A model generated the notes under the pieces. The model ran no database searches. It was given only the letters and a program-made list of their open reading frames with translations, and had not been told where the DNA came from. The position numbers and the translations under genes are program-made. Shown piece by piece: positions 23,622-35,400 of a stretch of 64,000 nt of DNA; within the stretch, counting starts at the first letter, position 1, and each line of letters opens with the position of its first letter. Source of the stretch: Ipomoea triloba (lineage: Eukaryota; Streptophyta; Magnoliopsida; Solanales; Convolvulaceae); contig NC_044916.1 in NCBI RefSeq assembly GCF_003576645.1, positions 6,198,133 through 6,262,132 of the forward strand. The letters are read 5' to 3'.

Positions 23622-24245
23622 AGAATAAGGTTCAAATTGACCACTAAACGTAATCTGAAAATGCAATTAAGCCACTGAACGAAAACAATGTGCAATTATA
23701 CCACTGAACACTCCAAATGCATGCAATTTCACCTGATAGCAAGTTACCTTCCATTTTATCAGGTTACCTGCTTACATTGATGGTGTTTTTAATAATAAAC
23801 TCTAAAATTAAAAATTAATTAAAAATATTAAAAAATTATTTTTTGAAAGCAAAAAAAAATTAATTAAAATATTAAAATATTAAAAAATTAATATTAAAAA
23901 TATTAATATTAAAAAATTAATATTTTTTAATTTTGAATTTTTATTAAATAATAAACTTTAAAAATAAAAATGTATTAAAATATAAAAATATAAATATTAA
24001 AATATTTAAAAATTAATATTTAAAAATTAATATTTTTTAATTTTAAATTTTTTATATTTATTATTAAAATTTTATTTTAAAATGTCACATCATCATCTAT
24101 GTAAGCAGGTAACCTGTTGAAATGGAAGGTAACATGTTATCATGTGAAATTGCATGCATTTGGAGTGTTCAAATTGCACATTTTTTCGTTCAGTGGCCTA
24201 ATTGCACTTTCAGGTTACGTTCAGTGGCCAATTTGAACCTTATTC
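23622..24245. mobile_element. Long-TIR foldback MITE, copy B
   Basis: Ends GAATAAGGTTCAAATTG and reversed GAATAAGGTTCAAATTG match exactly. The arms share ACGTAATCTGAAAATGCAAT and ACTCCAAATGCATGCAAT with copy A at 12443-13061. The core is AT-only repeats. The flanks are poly-A, so the target duplication cannot be resolved. Confidence 0.8.
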
Positions 24246-24948
24246 CAAAAAAAAAAATAAAGAATTAATCTGATGAAACGACCCCTAAGAGTATCTTCTA
24301 TTGATTATACCCCTCAAAGATATAACTCTTATAATTAGAAGTCTCTTAGGTGTGTGAACATCTTCAAATAAATGTCAAAGGTTCAACTTTGGACTCTTTT
24401 ACCTAGACATCTTATTCTTCAATTCCCATCATTGCCAAGATTTCCATATAAATTGAATGTTTTGTTCTATCATATATTCGAATCAATTAACCTAACGTTA
24501 CAATCAAAATTATTCGTCTGGTTCAAAGCTCATTCTTTTAACCTAAATCTTTTGACAAACACTTATAATTAATGTTACTCCGTAGTCCGTACTATTTTTG
24601 TGTATTTACTAATTTATTAACTCTACAAAATTTGTTCCATTATCAAGAATTTTTGCCTTTACAAATTTTCTAAAGATAAAAATTTACACTAATTTTTTGG
24701 AATCAAATTTAGTAATGTATTAAGCTAGTGTCACCAAAATCTTTGTAAATTTGGAAATTAAATCATATTACTCTTTATGCCACAAAATAAATTCGATAAA
24801 ATTAAAATTTTCCCTTAAAATATTCGTAATTCTAGATATTACTAACTAACATGGTAAAAATCTCTATCGAAACCAAGTCATAAATTTAGAAATTTATTTT
24901 TATTTTACTTTAACCATAAAAAAATTCCACAAAGTGAAAAGTCTAGGT
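24246..24948. other. Intergenic DNA before the MADS pseudogene
   Basis: AT-rich sequence with no gene seen. Its last part is the relic promoter of the MADS pseudogene. Confidence 0.5.
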
Positions 24949-24957
24949 TATAAATAC
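24948..24957 (+). promoter_or_regulatory. TATA-like box of the MADS pseudogene
   Basis: TTATAAATAC lies 64-73 bp before the former start codon, in the right place for a core promoter. Confidence 0.4.
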
Positions 24958-25020
24958 GACCTTCATTCTACATTATCAATATACATTGTTTTACCGTACT
25001 AGTGAGTAAATTCTAGAGGA

Positions 25021-25658
25021 GTGACAAGAGGTCGGCAAAGGGTTCCCCTTGCTAGAATAGAAAATGAGGTTCAACGTCTTGTAACATTTTCAAAACGGCG
25101 CACTGGTCTATTTAAAAAAGCTAGTGAGATGTCCACTTTATGTGGCACCGAGATTGCGATGGTGGTGTATTCTCACCATCCGGCAAACCTTTCTCCTTTA
25201 GCAACCCTGATATGAATACAGTCCTTACCAAGTACTTTGGTGAAATCCCCAGGACAGAAGTCAACGTAGCTGAACATATTATCCGTGCTCACCAGGACGC
25301 TAAAATGAGAGTGATGACCTCTCAAATCAACGTCCTTGAAGCTCTAATCGATGAAGAAATGTTGGTCGATCAAGCTTTGAGAGAGGCTGAAAAAGGTAGA
25401 CCATCCATATCTGATCTTCAATTGCCTGAGCTACAATCCATGGAACACCACATGAAAACACTCCTTGATCAAGTAACTGAGAAATTAAATATGATTTAAA
25501 CACTCCTTGATCAAGTAACTGAGAAATTAAATATGATTTCCATAATGGGGGCACAATCTCAAGCCATGGTAAATATGATTTCCATAATGGGGGCACAATC
25601 TCAAGCCATGGAAACTCGCTTTGGAGCCAATGATGGCGCTGGACCAAGTGGTGTTTAA
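25021..25658 (+). pseudogene. Type I (M-alpha, AGL62-like) MADS-box pseudogene
   Basis: The N-terminus is a MADS domain ([42 protein letters not shown]). The residues after it, [16 protein letters not shown] and then a coiled-coil-like stretch, fit AGL62-type proteins, which act in endosperm and female gametophyte. Damage: the start codon position is GTG (25021); two extra bases near 25170-25176, inside the codons after VVYS, shift the frame; and two adjacent 42-bp direct duplications (25459/25501 and 25529/25571) lie at the 3' end, the first creating an in-frame TAA at the junction. There is no intron, as usual for this class. The 42-bp duplications may be assembly faults, but the lost ATG and the frameshift stand apart from them. 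Confidence 0.8.
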
Positions 25659-25984
25659 ATTATTTTTATCTCTTCCTTTGTTCTAGTACTTTTTACAATT
25701 TTAATATTTTATTTTGAATTAAGATATCATTTCCTATAGGTCTCCTAGGGTTTTGATAATGTTATTTAATTTTGGGTTAAACTTGCGTTACTCGACGGTA
25801 CGCATATTGTAAGGTTCACAAGCCTTGTTTTAATGATATTCGCGTCTTATTACCTTGTAGCAATTTTGTTGATTGTCAATCTTTTTTATTTTTTTTTATT
25901 TATTTCTTATGAGGTTGGATGCATGGCTCAGTCAATTAGGTGCATGTTACAATTCTTTGTCTAAATAATAAATGATTTGCTTGA

Positions 25985-26210
25985 TGCTTGAAGCTTCCCC
26001 TACAAATTACTCCTATGGTGGTTTTGTCATTAGGCAGTACGTATCAAATGATAAAACGACATTTTGATAAGGTGTCCTTTCGTTTTGTTAGTAGATTAGA
26101 GAATAAGCTGGTTCATGCTTTACCTAGGATAGCAAGTTCATTTTCTGGTTCTTGTAATTGGTTTCATTCTTACCCAACTTGTATTCAACATTTGATTTTT
26201 GATGTTTAAT
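25985..26210 (+). mobile_element. LINE 3' relic, RNase H C-terminus
   Basis: The frame ending at 26209 reads VSFRFVSRLENKLVHALPR and then a WFHSYPTCIQHLI-like end. This is the usual C-terminus of the RNase H domain in plant non-LTR elements (R-x-N-x-x-A-H-x-L-A then a short tail). The key segment is altered and the upstream part is missing. Confidence 0.6.
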
Positions 26211-27310
26211 ATTAATGCTGCTTTTTGTTTTTTAAAAAAAAAAGGAATGGAATTTTTATTAATCTATATCCGTTGACATTTAGTTTCTTTCCATCCAACA
26301 TATATACGTTTCTATTGTATCCTTAATATTTTCAAGGGAATAGTGTCAAATATAATCGAATTAAAATTTTTTGTGTGTAATTGAGCGCCATTAACATCCA
26401 ATGTCCACAAAAAATAAATAATCATTTGTATTTTATAATATATATGTATATATGTATGTATACATTCACACATACATATATATGTGTGTATACGTATACA
26501 TTCATACATACACACGCATATACTTATAATCTAAACAGTTGAGAAGGCCGAGAAGGCATGCATGTAACCTACTAACAAATTTTTTTTTTTTTTTTGGTAT
26601 GGTTTAAGTGGCATATCTTGTCCTTTCATCCATAGGAACATAACAACTTTTCTTTCTTCCCTTGCCAAATATTTAGTACAAAATCAATTACTTCTTGAGC
26701 AATATATGTTTCAAAAAGGGATGCTTCTTAGCTATATATTGATTCCTCACATACCCTTGTATATATAACTTTCATATATCTTTCAAATGGGTATATCCAC
26801 CTTAAGTAAATTTGACTACACTATTTGGATCAATAACTTTTACACAAATTTCATTGAAGAAGAAAAAAAAAACAAAACAAAACAAAATCTTATAATAGTG
26901 CGTCTCAATTTTTTTAGTCAATATTCCTCTATTAGCCAATAGCAATCGTTGTTGCATTAAGACATGTAATTCACGATGCTTCAACCCAACAACTTTAATT
27001 TTGATGTTGCATGTTCACAATGCAAGATTTTTTATATTTGATAAATATCATGGGGTACCTTAACTCTATGTAAAAACTAAGCTCCATTTTTTATAACGTT
27101 AGGAGAAGCTATGGCCAAATATGTTTTCTTATCCCCAGTGCGTAGAGCTAATGAAGCTGATATACCCATATCGACCAAATTTAATCTAGCTTTGACTCCA
27201 TCTTTTGTCCTACCTTTTATGTTTAGAAGAGTTTACAAGACCATCACACACAATCTTTTTCACACGCATCACATCAATATTGTGTTGCACTTCTAGTATC
27301 TTCTACTATC
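26211..27310. other. Intergenic DNA
   Basis: AT-rich, with an imperfect TATG/TACA repeat near 26440-26520 and poly-A/T runs. No gene supported. Confidence 0.5.
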
Positions 27311-27420
27311 ACTACAAGAAAAATGCACAAAGACAGCGGTTTTTAACCATTGTCTACTAGGTAAAAAATATGTTGTTGAAACCAATGTTGTTAAAAGTCA
27401 CGCTCAGTCTATCTTGAAAA
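27311..27420. mobile_element. Terminus of a CACTA (En/Spm) element
   Basis: CACTACAAGAAAAATGCACA followed by AAGACAGCGG is the standard plant CACTA end with its subterminal sequence. No matching opposite end was found within the window, so it is a truncated copy. Confidence 0.75.
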
Positions 27421-27424
27421 ACAT

Positions 27425-28140
27425 CTTGAAGATGTTTTATATGGATAAGTATTATTTTCTTATCATACTAATCGTTGCCTATTAATCTCTTGAAGTAGTC
27501 AAAGAACCGTTTGAAATCGAAGAAGATAATGAGGATAACTTAAGACCAAAAGTCCATTATTTCATTGTTGTTGGAGCACTACATTATGATAAGAAGTTCC
27601 ATAATCACATCATGCCTGATATTGTATTCGCGATCAAATTGCTAGCAACATTTAGCGCTCCTCCTATAATGAAATATTGGAATAGTGCTTAACATATATC
27701 TTTATAGTATCTTAGAGATACAAAGATCTTGAATTTGATGTGAGAACCCAATATATGATTTTGATAGGCTACTTGGGCATTGGCTATCTTATTTGATCTC
27801 CATGATGTCATTTCCAAACTGGTTGTGCTTTGTTTTACCCTCACTGTCCTATATAAGGACAATACAATAAAGCGTGTGTTGCACAAATGATAAATGAGTA
27901 TTTTATGAATTTGACAAAGTATATATAGCATCAAATTAAAATTCAACCCATATGTATTCTAGAAGAGTCACAAGATTATTATACGAGATATTCACTCTAG
28001 TGACAATCTAGAAGATCATATTTGTTCACAAAACCTGTTTCTATACTTCTTTTTAGAAAGATATTTTGATGTGTGGGATTTGAAGATTGTTACTTGGAGG
28101 AGTGTCATTTACTTATATCAATCCTGAAGATTGGGTCTTG
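27425..28140 (+). mobile_element. Decayed Ty1/copia pol fragment
   Basis: Stop-ridden frames still show copia RT-to-RNase H order: YMDK with SLEV, then a VGAL and PDIVFAIKLLA segment, a GYLGIGYL segment, a CVAQM region, and near the end DNLEDLFTKPVS-like residues. Many stops and frameshifts show it is old and inactive. Confidence 0.75.
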
Positions 28141-28324
28141 AGATCAAGAGTTGTACTCTTTTTCTTTTGATTGACATTCTTTTTTATATATAATTTATTA
28201 ATTAAAGGTTTTTAAACGAGGCAACTAGTGTAACAAACGAATACACATATATCATGTATTCTTTTGCTCAATGGGTTTTTCTAGTGAGGTTTTAAGAGTA
28301 TGATATAGTAATGTCAAAGGAGAG

Positions 28325-28545
28325 TGTTGTAAATAATTATATGTGGACACATTACTAGAGATATTTTACTACGATAATACTTCTTCATCGTTATTAGTCT
28401 TATAGTCGTATTAGAACTTTTGTATATCTTGTATATATTAATTGAAAGATGACTAATAAGAGTATCCATTATTCTCTCTGTATTCGCAGTCTTCCTCTCT
28501 ACCTTATTACTTTACTGCAATTGTAACCATACACTGCTCACATCA
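28325..28545 (+). mobile_element. Probable 3' LTR of the decayed copia element
   Basis: A purine tract AAAGGAGAG is followed by TGTTGTAAAT at about 28331, as expected where a copia 3' LTR begins. Its end near ACCATACA is approximate and no 5' partner is present. Confidence 0.5.
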
Positions 28546-28651
28546 GGATACATCCCGTTTCACAACATATTACTATTACTATCTTTTTTTTCCTTCTATT
28601 TCCCTCCCCCTACGCATACAACATTTTCCCTACTATTACTACTACTACTAC

Positions 28652-28683
<32 letters not shown>

Positions 28684-29897
28684 GAAATGTAAAAAAGCTA
28701 TATGAGGATTGTACTCAATGAGGTTTTGCATTTTTTTGGTAGTCAAACTAATAAGCTCTAATACATTTAAAAGATCTCAAGGAGAGATAATTTTAATGAT
28801 ATATGTATTTTATTTATACATAAAGAATTAAAGAACAATATATATATAAATGATGATGATTGATCAATTGCAGCCATTTTATAATTATTTTTATGAACTT
28901 AGGTTATTATGATTATGAATTTGATGAGTTGATGATATAATTTTCCAGCAATTTATATCGTGGTCCAATACACAGAATTCAACTCTATAATGCACATAAT
29001 TCATATTCATAATACACAGAACTAATGTTCATAATATATATACACATAAACACGATATAATGAACATAATTTTTATCTTGGCAATATTCATAACTTACAT
29101 AAACGGCGTCTTTAGTAACACAATTTTTTATCGTGCAACCAAAAACGTAACAACATTGGTACTATAGGTATATAATCTTGTAATTGTAAATACATAATAT
29201 GTTAACTATATGTACATATAATTGGTTGACTACATATTTATAAAATCAATACGTTAAGTACATTACATAATAAAAACTTGTTAATTTTCAACCAAATACT
29301 ATATTTTAAAACTACATTATAATCATGATTACATGTCAAACACTCAATTTATAAACATTTAGCAAGTTTCTTTACCTAAAGCTAGTACAGTAATTCCCAT
29401 ATTATGAATTTAGAACAATAATTACTTGACATGACACATTTAGCAGAGTATGTATCCATAATTAACGGATTATGTACCTATTACAAATGTGAAGGTTAAC
29501 CAAACGGAAGGGAAAAAGAAAGAAACAAATTGACGTTATTTTGGACCAAAAATATTACAATGCAAAGTGAACTTGGTCCACGATATAATTTACCTTAATA
29601 AAGAATTGAATATTCTATTTTAAAATTTTAATATTTTATTTTTAATTCTTTCAAAAAACAAATATTTTATTTTTAATCTTCCAACAGTAACCTCCATGTT
29701 TTTCGGTTTCTATTATAAACCTTGGCTTCGGTTTCCATTTCTTCTTCTTTATTGTTTCCCTCCCTCAATTTCTTGTACATTTCACTCTCCCCATTAATTA
29801 CAGTAATTCTTTTTTCCTTTCATTATTTCTTTTCCCAAGTTAATTTAAACAAAAAAAAAATTATCGTATTTTATTATTTAATTAAAAAATAAAATAA
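28546..29897. other. Upstream of the phytocyanin gene
   Basis: AT-rich DNA. It includes an (ACT/ATT)n triplet microsatellite at 28631-28683. No gene. Confidence 0.6.
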
Positions 29898-29906
29898 ATA
29901 TATATA
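29898..29906 (+). promoter_or_regulatory. TATA box of the phytocyanin gene
   Basis: ATATATATA about 35-42 bp before the start codon. The leader would be very short if this is the active box. Confidence 0.4.
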
Positions 29907-29939
29907 CCCCTTCTCATTACTGATAGCGTAGAAATAATT

Positions 29940-31242
29940 ATGGCTCTACAAAAAATACATTATTTCTCAACAGTTGTGGTTTTCTTTGCATCCTTGTTTT
30001 TCCCTTCTTACGACGCTTTGGAGTTTGACGTCGGTGGCAACGACGGCTGGGTTTTAAACCCTTCTGAAAGTTATAGCCATTGGGCTGCCCGTATGAGATT
30101 TCAAGTTAACGACACTCTATGTAAGTTTGTTTAATGTTTTTCGGGGAATCCTATGATGTTTTATTGCATTTTTCTTTGTTAAATACAAAAGCAATATGAT
30201 ATTTATATTTCTTTTATTTGTCAACTCGATTTAATGTTATATTCAATCATATTTGTAAATTTAATGGTAGAAAAAAAAGATTTGCAGAGTAATGTTAAAA
30301 AAAAAAGATTAAGCAAAATTATTCCAAATTTTTTAGTTTTCAATTATGTTTATGATTTGAATGTGAAAAAAATTAATACTTATTCTATAATTTTTTTTAA
30401 TAAATTTAAATTTTATAAAAAAAATTATGATTTATTTGTTAATTTATACAAAAAGATAGAATTGAAGCAGTATTTGTTTGGAAAATCAAATTTAATTTTC
30501 AAAAGTGTGTGAAAAAAAGTAGTCGTTAAAAATAGTTTTTTTTTTTTTGTTTGGTTGTATAGTGTTTAGGTACGAGAAAGGACGCGAATCGGTGTTGGAG
30601 GTTGGCGAGGAAGATTATGAAAAATGTAACGTCGAAAATCCCATGAAGAAAATGGAGGATGGGTATTCTGTTTTGGAGTTGGATAGATCTGGGCCGTTTT
30701 ATTTCATTTCTGGGATTCAACAAAACTGTGAAAATGGACAAAAAATCGTTGTGGTTGTTCTTGCTCCCAAACACCATAATGCTCCTCCGCCGCCGCCGTC
30801 AACTGGCGGCGATGCTCCGCCTAAAGGCTGTTCCTCAACGGCTTCGCCGGCCGGCGTGGCTCCCTGGGCTAGTCCTCACCGTCCCAGCGCCGCTCCGCCT
30901 AAAGGGCCTTCTGGCAGTGCTCCGGCGGGTTCTCCGCCGGCGTTTAATGCACCGGCAAAGCCTCCGGCGCCGGCGGGGACGCCCGAACCACCTTCGCCGG
31001 CTTATTCTGAAACTCCTTTACCAACGATACCAGTGTCGCCGGCGAAATCTCCTCCGGCTGGAGGGGGTTGTAACGGTTCGAGTATCCGAAGCGATCCGGC
31101 GAATGTTCATAACTCGCCGGCGAGTTCACCTCCACAGTCAACGTCAGCAGCAACAGCGGCAATCCATCTTTCAGCCATATTGGTTCCTACCTTCATACTT
31201 ACTATGTGTTTTGCTTTTGGAGAACTTATTATTTTTTGTTAA
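29940..31242 (+). CDS. Early nodulin-like protein (phytocyanin-arabinogalactan chimera)
   Basis: Two exons, 29940-30120 and 30563-31242, phase-1 GT-AG intron, 286 aa. A signal peptide of about 26 residues precedes a plastocyanin-like domain (EFDVGGNDGW, HWAARMRFQVNDTL, then SVLEVGEEDYEKCN, GPFYFISG, CENGQKIVVVVLAP). Where blue copper phytocyanins have His and Cys ligands this protein has other residues, as in the ENODL group, so it should not bind copper. A Pro/Ala/Ser-rich region of about 120 residues with many SP, AP and PP pairs suits arabinogalactan attachment. The hydrophobic C-terminus (LSAILVPTFILTMCFAFG) suits a GPI anchor. Such proteins sit at the outer face of the plasma membrane and take part in cell-surface signalling and reproduction. 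The intron position is the conserved phytocyanin one. Confidence 0.9.
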
Positions 31243-31523
31243 AATTATATATTAGGTTTTTAAGTATTTGGGTATTAGATTTTTTTTTTTTTTTCATGTA
31301 TTCCAGTTCATTATTGTAATCTTTCAGTTCATCATTAATAAATATCCTTATAATTTTTGGCAGATAATTTTGTCAAGTTAGCTAAGGTATAAAGATTTGA
31401 ATATATGATTTTTAGGGGGAAATGTAGTTTTAATTCTTAAATTATGGTTGAATAGAGATCATAGAGTTAATTTTTGAAAATGAATCATGTCAAACTAATT
31501 TAAACATCAAAATTAGATTATTT

Positions 31524-31530
<7 letters not shown>

Positions 31531-31565
<35 letters not shown>
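31531..31565. repeat. Poly-A run (35)
   Basis: Uninterrupted A35, perhaps the tail of an old retroposon. No SINE or LINE body is visible before it. Confidence 0.9.
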
Positions 31566-31569
<4 letters not shown>

Positions 31570-31633
31570 AGTAAAACCATTCTTTTACAGTTAAAAATGA
31601 ATTTTAATGAGAAAATAACAATTTTAGTCGTTC

Positions 31634-31767
31634 AATTGTTATATGTTGTGAAATCAAATTATTGTAACATTTGGACTCAATTGTTATATGTTGTAAAATC
31701 AAATTATTGTAACATTTGGGCTCAATTGTTATATGTCGTGAAATTAAATTATTGTAACGTTTGGACC
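31634..31767. repeat. Three-copy tandem repeat, about 45 bp
   Basis: CAATTGTTATATGTTGTGAA and AATTATTGTAACATTTGG recur three times with a few substitutions. Confidence 0.85.
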
Positions 31768-32407
31768 TTTCTGACGTGTATCCAAATTCCAACTCCATTT
31801 TCTCTGAAATATAATTTTTTTTTGAAATTCTTCTATAATAAAATTAAAATTCAAGGCTGCATTTAAATTCAAAGTTTTCTTATATATATACCATTCTTAA
31901 ATACTCAAAATTTCATACAACAGTAAAATCTTAAGTGTAAGCTTTTTAAGAAGAAATGCTCAAATTGATGTACTGTAGCATTTTTCTTCTAAGTTACAGA
32001 AAAGGGGATAATAATAATATTATACTAACAGAGCGGCCTCATAGAACCCAGGTAAAAGGTAAAAAAGGCAGAGTGATGCATTACAGGAAGAATTGTTTAT
32101 TTCACAGCACAGCATTAAAAGAACCACCATCGTTTTTTCTGCACCAAATTAAACCAATTACTTACCAATCATAAATCACTTTTTCAAAAATAAGAATTAA
32201 GAAAAAAATATTAATAATATCGGCATTAAAAAGGTATCACATATCAGCATAAGCTTTTCTAATGGATATGATGCAAACAAAATAAATCATAAACCATTTT
32301 ACACAAAATACTTTATGGTTATTTTACACAGAGTGAGCAGAGCATTAGTGAACATTTTAAGGATTCTCTTACTTAGATGGAATAAAGGGAGAAAAAGAAA
32401 TGAGCTT

Positions 32408-35400
32408 TCATGAGTAAGCAAAGAATTGCACCTTTCGGGTCACATTTTGTCGGGTTATCACGATAGGCGTAGAGAGGACACCATTGTCAATTTTCTGAAT
32501 GTATGGTTGCACCTTCTCCTCCAGCATTTTGTTTAGCTAAATTTCATCAAATGTTAGGGTTACTATCAGGAAAACTCCATCAACGACAAATGATGACGTC
32601 AGATAAAAGGCAGATCAAGCCAATAGACATGTAATAGCAAAAACAGGGAAATCACTGTTCACTAAATCTCCGTATATTTAGCAAAAACAACAGTTTGGTT
32701 CTTAGATTACCCATAGAAAAGGAAAAGGAAATGTTAATGTTGAACCTTCATGACTAGTTAAAGTTGTACAGAGCAAGCAATTCTACATCACCCAAACAAA
32801 GAATGATGTAGATTCATTTCCAACACAAAGAGTTTTGTTACTGACCTTTTCTTCCCGCCAATTGGCTTCCCACTGAGCATCCAGCATCTTCTCTGCAATT
32901 TCCCTTTGAGCATTAAGAAGTACCGTCATTTCATAGAGTGTTTTTGGATCTTTGAGATCCTCTTCGCTCCAAGAAGATGCATTAAGTGGAAGGTTCAACT
33001 CCTGTAGATGGTTTCATAATGAAATGAACAATTGAAAATAAAGAACTTTTCTACAGATTCACAACACATACAACTTCAGAGTACAAATCTCAACCATGTA
33101 TGGCATAAGCTTCTATACAACTATTTATAAGAGTATTTAACATAAGCTAGCGAGCATACTTACTAAATTGGTCAAATCACGCTTGGCTAAGACCAAAGCT
33201 AACAATCTTGACACCAAGAAGGTCCTATGTAACTATGTTTTTTTTCATGCCAAATGATGCTGAGAGTTACATTTATGGATTCTATGTATGCATGTATATA
33301 CACACACACACACATGTATATATATATAAATTTTTCTCTGAACTATTTATGCTCTTCCTCTAAACTTGGATGTAACAAATCAACAGGTTACAGTCTTCAA
33401 AAATGGCTTACGACTGGCCCATTTGGACAGGATTTTACCCCCTTCTGAGTCCAACACCAGAAGCTGCACTCTAAAATGGGGTGTATATTCCTAGGTTAGC
33501 ATGCCACACCTGGCCTATACCCCTCTGCATTTCAACTAAACATATAAGAACTAAAGAACCTAACATGTGTGCTTTGAACTCCCTGATAAAAAGTTAAGAC
33601 AAATGCAATGAATTATCTAACGCCAACAGTCATTCATTCAGGTCATATATCAGTCTAAACTGAGACAAGCTCATTATGAATTACAGCAACAAATTTGTTT
33701 TCCACAAGTTGAAGTCATTTAATCTTGTGAGCTTAGTAAAAATAACATTTTAAATTAAATAAAGCTAATAGACTTACTCCCCAATTTTGAGGCCGTGGTG
33801 GAGGGTGAAGTTTCATTACTTCAGTTTCTAATGCCTTCTTGGCCCTGTAATAAGGAATATTTTTCACAATAACAGGATCATCCCTAGCACGGGCAGGATC
33901 GATTGAGATCAAGGCCTGTAGAAAATTTTTTTTCCAATAAAAATCTGTTTCAACCATTTATAGAATGTATCACAATAAATCACCGTACTTCTTGCAAATA
34001 CTCCCATCCAGGCTTTCGCTTGGCAACCTCATCTCTTAGTTGATCATATCGCATAGATTCCTAAAGAATTAAAAAAGAAATATCACAAGTTACCAATGAC
34101 TTCACAACATGTTAGATATTCTAAAAAGATTCAATATGGAGAAATGCATCTTGCACCAGATAAAGTGAAGATTCTGCATCTCAATTTGTAAATTACCATT
34201 AGTTGATTTGATGTTTCAATAGTCTTAAATGCTACTGTAATTTACTAGAAAAAGAATTTGACACTTTGTGCAAGGATGTAATTAATATATCAAGTGGACC
34301 GTATTTCCATACATCTATTATTGAAATTCTTCCTATAAAATTGAAAGGATAGGAAGCTGAAAACTAATCATAATATAATAAATGGTAACACATACATGAA
34401 GTTGGACTAAGTTTAAGTACATTGAAAGATTAATTACACAAACTGATTAGAACTCAATTAAAAACACTCGAGAAAACAGTTCAAGAATGCAGCATAAGCA
34501 TATAGCCCAACATAAACCTGTTTTCTTCTATTGCTTTCATGGATTGAGTTTCTATATCTTATGCGTATGTGTATGTATGTGTGTGTATTCTTGCTCTACT
34601 GAACACTATAGATTACTATAAGCTAAAATAAATTTGTAAAAATAAAAATGCACAACCAGAGTTGCATGTAGGTTCAACATGTGCATAATTGCATGTAGAT
34701 TCAGTGTTTTATTTTAAATTCAAACTTAAATAGGACACTTTTCCAGAGTTGCAGTCCTGGCACACTCAAAAACCAGTGATCAAAGGAACAGAAGAATCTT
34801 AGTAAATTAGTAATGAAATTTTGGATGCCAAAAATAGGATGTGAATTTTCAAAATTTTTTCCTATAAGATTAACAAGTTATACATTAACTGATATAACCA
34901 GCCAACTAAATATTCAGTGCTTGTTGAGTCAAATTTTTATCAATCAGTTGTTTCTCAGAAGGTGTAGCCGTGTAGGTTTACCAAACAAAATGTCCGTGAG
35001 CAAATGAACATACATATTTGAGAAGTCAATAATGTAATCAACTTAATTGTTAAGATTAATATTCATTCACTTTCTTTCCTTCTCTTATGTTTGGAAAGCA
35101 GAAAAAAGAAGTTGGTTTAAGAAAGAGCTTGGAGTGATGGACGCTTTGAGCCTTTGACCCTTGGTAAATGAAAATCAAGACAAGCTAATTTTCTTGCTAA
35201 ATAGCTAAAAATGGGCTACATAGAATAGAAATTCACACTAGGGTTTGCAATGAAATACAGATGTAAACAGAAGTGAACCTTGTATTGCCACCAAATCTTC
35301 CTCTTGACATCATCATCATATTCAAATCCTCCCACAACCTGAGGCAAGGTAATCAACCAAAATTCGGCAATGCTGGGGTTTTTCATACTGTCCACTATAT

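Larger units (their letters stand above)
31243..32407. other. Spacer between the phytocyanin and DnaJ-like genes
   Basis: 3' flanks of two convergent genes. It contains a 35-base poly-A run and a three-copy repeat, both listed. No gene. Confidence 0.6.

Noticed and set aside
27111..27296. 61-aa plus-strand frame
   Set aside because: No domain and no gene structure round it; it lies in AT-rich DNA before the CACTA end.
30659..31255. Arg/Leu-rich 198-aa frame overlapping the phytocyanin exon
   Set aside because: It is an alternate frame of the Pro/Ala-rich coding region; the phytocyanin frame has signal peptide, domain, splice sites and anchor.
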